Source: Streptomyces sp. NBC_01571 | GTDB lineage: Bacteria > Actinomycetota > Actinomycetes > Streptomycetales > Streptomycetaceae | NCBI RefSeq assembly: GCF_026339875.1 | Contig: NZ_JAPEPZ010000001.1 | Span: forward strand, 9,486,001-9,550,000 | DNA length: 64,000 nucleotides | Reading direction: 5' to 3' | In this document: positions 61,382-64,000 of the stretch, in pieces | Position numbering within the stretch: the first letter of the stretch is position 1 | Layout of the letters: each line of letters opens with the position of its first letter | Notes under the pieces: model-generated | The model's database searches: none | What the model was told of the DNA's origin: nothing | The model's input: the letters and a program-made list of their open reading frames with translations, nothing else | Program-made: the position numbers and the translations under genes

Positions 61382-62323
61382 ATGACGGTACTGATTCTCA
61401 CGGCGGAGCAGGACGTCACCGCCGACATGGTCGTGGCCAGGCTGCACGAACAGGGCGTGCCCATGGTGCGCCTGGACCCCGCCGACGTGCCGGGCAGGGC
61501 TGTCCTGTCCGCGGACTACGCGCACGGCGACTTCGACGGCTACCTCTCGGTCAACGGCCATGTGCTCAGCATGGGCGGCCTCCGATCCGTGTGGGTGCGC
61601 CGCCCGGGCGAGCCCGCGGCGCACGCGCCGGAGCCCTCGCCCTGGCTGACCGCGGAGACCCGGCAGGCGCTGTTCGGGATGCTCTACTCCGCCTCGACCC
61701 GCTGGATGAACCACCCGCGCCGCGCCGAGCAGGCCCGGCACAAGCCCTGGCAGTTGAGGGTGGCGCACAGCAGCGGGTTCGCGGTGCCGCCGACCGTCAT
61801 CACGACAGCGCCGCGGGTGGCCCAGCAGTTCGTCGAGGAGTACCGGCAGGTGGTGGTCAAGTCCGCCTCCGGGCCTCCGCCAGGCGAACCCCGGGTGGCA
61901 CTGCCCACCACCCTGATCGGCCCCGACGCGGACTTCTCCGGTGTCGCGGCCGGACCCGCGCTTCTTCAGCAGTACATTCCCAAGCGCGCCGACATCCGGC
62001 TCACCTGCATCGGGGACCGTCTCTTCGGCGCCCGAAAGACCGCGGTGGCGGGACAGGTCGACGGACGCTTCGGCGAGACCGGGCACGTCTGGGAGCCCGT
62101 CGCGGTGCCGGGGCGCATCGCCCGTTCGGTGCAGGAGTACACGGCCTTCACCGAACTCGCCTACACGGCCTTCGACTTCGCCGAGGACGAGGAAGGGGTG
62201 TGGTGGTTCCTCGAGGGCAACCAGGGCGGCCAGTTCGGCTTCATCGAGCTGGAGACCGGCCAGCCCATCTCCGAGGCGGTGGCGCTGTGGCTCTCCCAGC
62301 GAAGACCGGCGGACCGCCGCTGA
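61382..62323 (+). CDS. tgmB: ATP-grasp ribosomal peptide maturase
   Basis: A 313-residue ATP-grasp enzyme of the MvdD/TgmB type. An N-terminal pre-ATP-grasp domain (~1-110) is followed by the ATP-grasp fold: V-V-V-K-S-A-S-G (ATP-binding Lys), L-Q-Q-Y-I-P-K-R-A-D-I-R-L-T-C-I-G, and the metal-binding F-L-E-G-N-Q-G-G-Q end. It phosphorylates precursor carboxylates and joins them to Thr/Ser hydroxyls. Directly follows the precursor gene. The methyltransferase that usually accompanies this subfamily is not found next to it. Confidence 0.9.
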   Translation: MTVLILTAEQDVTADMVVARLHEQGVPMVRLDPADVPGRAVLSADYAHGDFDGYLSVNGHVLSMGGLRSVWVRRPGEPAAHAPEPSPWLTAETRQALFGMLYSASTRWMNHPRRAEQARHKPWQLRVAHSSGFAVPPTVITTAPRVAQQFVEEYRQVVVKSASGPPPGEPRVALPTTLIGPDADFSGVAAGPALLQQYIPKRADIRLTCIGDRLFGARKTAVAGQVDGRFGETGHVWEPVAVPGRIARSVQEYTAFTELAYTAFDFAEDEEGVWWFLEGNQGGQFGFIELETGQPISEAVALWLSQRRPADRR

Positions 62324-62458
62324 CCGCGGTCGACCTTCACCCGCTCGCCGGACCCCGGCGGCGCGGGCCGGGTACGGGACCCCGGCGGCACGGGCCGGAC
62401 ACAGAACCGGACAAAGGACCGGGCGCGGGCGTGGCGGGTCGGCTGTCGTGATCCGGGA

Positions 62459-64000
62459 TCACTCCGCCGTGTACGTGAACGTCCGCAGGAACGTGTCCAG
62501 CGCCTGCTGGTTGGCGGCCGTGTCCCAGTCGTCCGCCGGGGTCGTCCACCGCAGGGAGAACCCGCGCTGGTCGTCGACGAGGAAGCCGCGCCCGAACGTG
62601 CGCTCCCGGACCCCGTCGGACGTGGAGAGCCACTCCATGTCCGCGCCCTGGTAGCCGCGGTAGTCGACGGAGCGGATGCCGCCCAGCCGCTCGTAGCCGA
62701 TGGAGTCGCCCCGCAGGGAGGTGTCCACCTCGTTCCAGACCGCGACCGGGTCCGGGGCCAGCCGGGTGCTGTAGGTGACGGTCAGGGCGCGTGGGTCGCC
62801 GCTGGCGCCGAGCAGGACACGGTAGGACCGGTCGGCGGACCGCTCGGTCCGCAGGGGTGCCCAGCCCTTGGGGAGGTCGATGCCGAAGCCCTGGGGTGCG
62901 GTGAAGCGGAAGAACCCCGCCGGCGGATCCGGTCGTTCGGTGCGGGACGGGGACGGGGACGGGGAAGTGGACGGCGACGGGGACGCCGAGCGGGACGCCG
63001 AGGCCGAGGGGGTCCCCCGGGGGTCCGTGCCCCCGGCGGTGGGAGCGGGGGAGGCGGCCGGCCGGCCGGGCGCGGAGGCGGACGGCGCGGAGCCCGACGC
63101 GGACGTGCCGCGCTCGGACAGCCCGCCCGCCGCGGCGAGACCGGCGAAGCAGACGACCGTCACGGCCAGGGCTCCCCCCAGCAACACCGGTCGGCTGACG
63201 GGCCGTCCGCCGCGCAACCGTCCCGGGCGGGCGCCTTCGAAACCGGACTCCTCGAACAACGGCAGCGTCCCGGTCGGCTCCGAGTCGTCGAGCTCCGCCT
63301 TGAGGATGCGCGTGAGCGCCTCCCGTACCACCGACTCGGGCACCCGCTCCACGGGATCCCGGCGCAGGAGCCCCTGGATGGCCGGGCCGAGCGGCCCGGC
63401 GTTGAGCGGGGCCCGGATGGGCAGCCGCTCCACGGCGCGGAACGTCGCCTCGAGACTGCCCCGGTCCCGGATGACCGGCCGGCCCTCGACCATCTCGTAC
63501 ATGATCGCGCCCAGTGCCCACAGATCGGTGGCCGGTCCGCCGCCCTCACCGCGGGCCTGTTCGGGCGAGGCGTACGAGGGCGCCGTGACGCGGGGTGCGT
63601 CGGTGGCTCCCATCAGTCCGAATCCGCCCACCGTGATCCCGCCGAACTCCTCCACCCACACCTGCCCGGGACTCAGGTCGCCGTGCGTGAAGCCCTCTTG
63701 GTGCGCGGCGCCCAGGACCTCGAGCAGATCGAGCCCGATGCGGGCCGTCCTGACGTGGTCCACGGGGCCGTGCGCGAGGAGTGTGCTCAAGGGGACGCCC
63801 GCCGGCCTCGCGGTGACGGTCCACAGGAACTCGTCGTCCTCGATGACATCGACGACGACGGCAACCCGCCCGGAGCAGACCATCCCCAGCGCCTCGGACT
63901 CACGGGTGATCCGTACGGCGGTGCGCAGCCCGGCCTCCTCGCGCAGGTGGTCCGGGCGCCGTGAGCGGGTCAAGGTGACGAGTCGTCGGGACTCGACGTC
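62459..64000 (-). CDS. Membrane pseudokinase (Ser/Thr kinase-like), 5' partial
   Basis: The frame is open to the right edge, so the start (and Gly-rich loop) lies outside; at least 513 residues. Kinase-like part: where VAIK is expected the sequence reads L-V-T-L-T, the catalytic loop is H-G-D-L-S-P-G-Q-V (Asp kept, Lys and Asn lost), and DFG reads G-F-G. APE-like A-P-S-Y-A-S-P-E-Q and D-L-W-A-L-G are intact. A transmembrane segment (L-L-G-G-A-L-A-V-T-V-V-C-F-A-G-L) and a Ser/Pro linker lead to an extracellular domain of ~150 residues. Likely unable to phosphorylate; it may bind or scaffold. Confidence 0.82.
   Translation of the reverse strand, partial: DVESRRLVTLTRSRRPDHLREEAGLRTAVRITRESEALGMVCSGRVAVVVDVIEDDEFLWTVTARPAGVPLSTLLAHGPVDHVRTARIGLDLLEVLGAAHQEGFTHGDLSPGQVWVEEFGGITVGGFGLMGATDAPRVTAPSYASPEQARGEGGGPATDLWALGAIMYEMVEGRPVIRDRGSLEATFRAVERLPIRAPLNAGPLGPAIQGLLRRDPVERVPESVVREALTRILKAELDDSEPTGTLPLFEESGFEGARPGRLRGGRPVSRPVLLGGALAVTVVCFAGLAAAGGLSERGTSASGSAPSASAPGRPAASPAPTAGGTDPRGTPSASASRSASPSPSTSPSPSPSRTERPDPPAGFFRFTAPQGFGIDLPKGWAPLRTERSADRSYRVLLGASGDPRALTVTYSTRLAPDPVAVWNEVDTSLRGDSIGYERLGGIRSVDYRGYQGADMEWLSTSDGVRERTFGRGFLVDDQRGFSLRWTTPADDWDTAANQQALDTFLRTFTYTAE

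Overview
The window reads as a piece of a Streptomyces (or close relative) chromosome. It is very GC-rich with strong GC bias at third codon positions, uses many GTG starts, and carries actinobacterial families: mycothiol-dependent formaldehyde dehydrogenase, Rv1733c-type membrane protein, SpoIIE-type phosphatases joined to HATPase domains, F420-type PPOX protein, streptogrisin-like protease, and a graspetide (ATP-grasp RiPP) locus. About 58 genes are supported. No tRNA, rRNA, CRISPR array, transposase or prophage was recognised. Two genes run off the window edges: mycothiol dehydrogenase at the left and a pseudokinase at the right.

Layout. 1-5.1 kb: formaldehyde detoxification pair (mycothiol dehydrogenase plus metallo-hydrolase), two short-chain dehydrogenases, an Rv1733c-like protein. 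4.8-8.8 kb: the most interesting locus, a phosphonate-type catabolic cassette. It holds one gene fusing a TmpA-like (gamma-butyrobetaine-hydroxylase-type) oxygenase to a PhnZ/TmpB-like HD oxygenase, a divergent isocitrate-lyase/PEP-mutase-family gene coupled to a small secreted protein, and a GntR/UTRA regulator. 9.4-15.7 kb: BrkB protein, a PAS-PAS-PAS-SpoIIE-HATPase phosphatase with a perfect PAS duplication, a lamin-tail secreted protein with an 11-residue Gly/His repeat tail, and an L,D-transpeptidase. 15.8-21.6 kb: sugar ABC importer with Gfo/Idh oxidoreductase and divergent ROK repressor. 21.6-28.9 kb: membrane-anchored protease, a decayed DJ-1/PfpI gene, NDH-2-like dehydrogenase, acid phosphatase, PPOX protein, MFS exporter. 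29-35 kb: GyrB-like ATPase abutting a truncated pectate lyase, Zn-ribbon/OB protein and TetR with a shared operator, a decayed LAETG surface-protein remnant, MFS/MarR pair. 35-45 kb: acyltransferase, aldo/keto reductase, DUF6445-type oxygenase, a second PAS/GAF/SpoIIE phosphatase, PG-binding membrane protein, hydrolase, Ogt. 45-53 kb: a large unassigned protein, P-loop kinase, beta-lactamase-family hydrolase, TerD-CAP-CAP fusion, metallo-hydrolase. 53-59.8 kb: RpiR regulator divergent from a GH88/105 hydrolase, aldo/keto reductase, DUF2238 protein, and a TetR/TetX-like monooxygenase pair. 59.8-64 kb: a hypothetical protein, the graspetide precursor and ATP-grasp maturase, and a membrane pseudokinase.

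Working together: the sugar importer operon is probably controlled by its divergent ROK repressor through a palindrome in the intergenic region. Several other regulator/target pairs (MarR/MFS, TetR/Zn-ribbon, TetR/monooxygenase) also have visible palindromic operators. All functions are assigned by reading sequence motifs from memory. No database search was possible.
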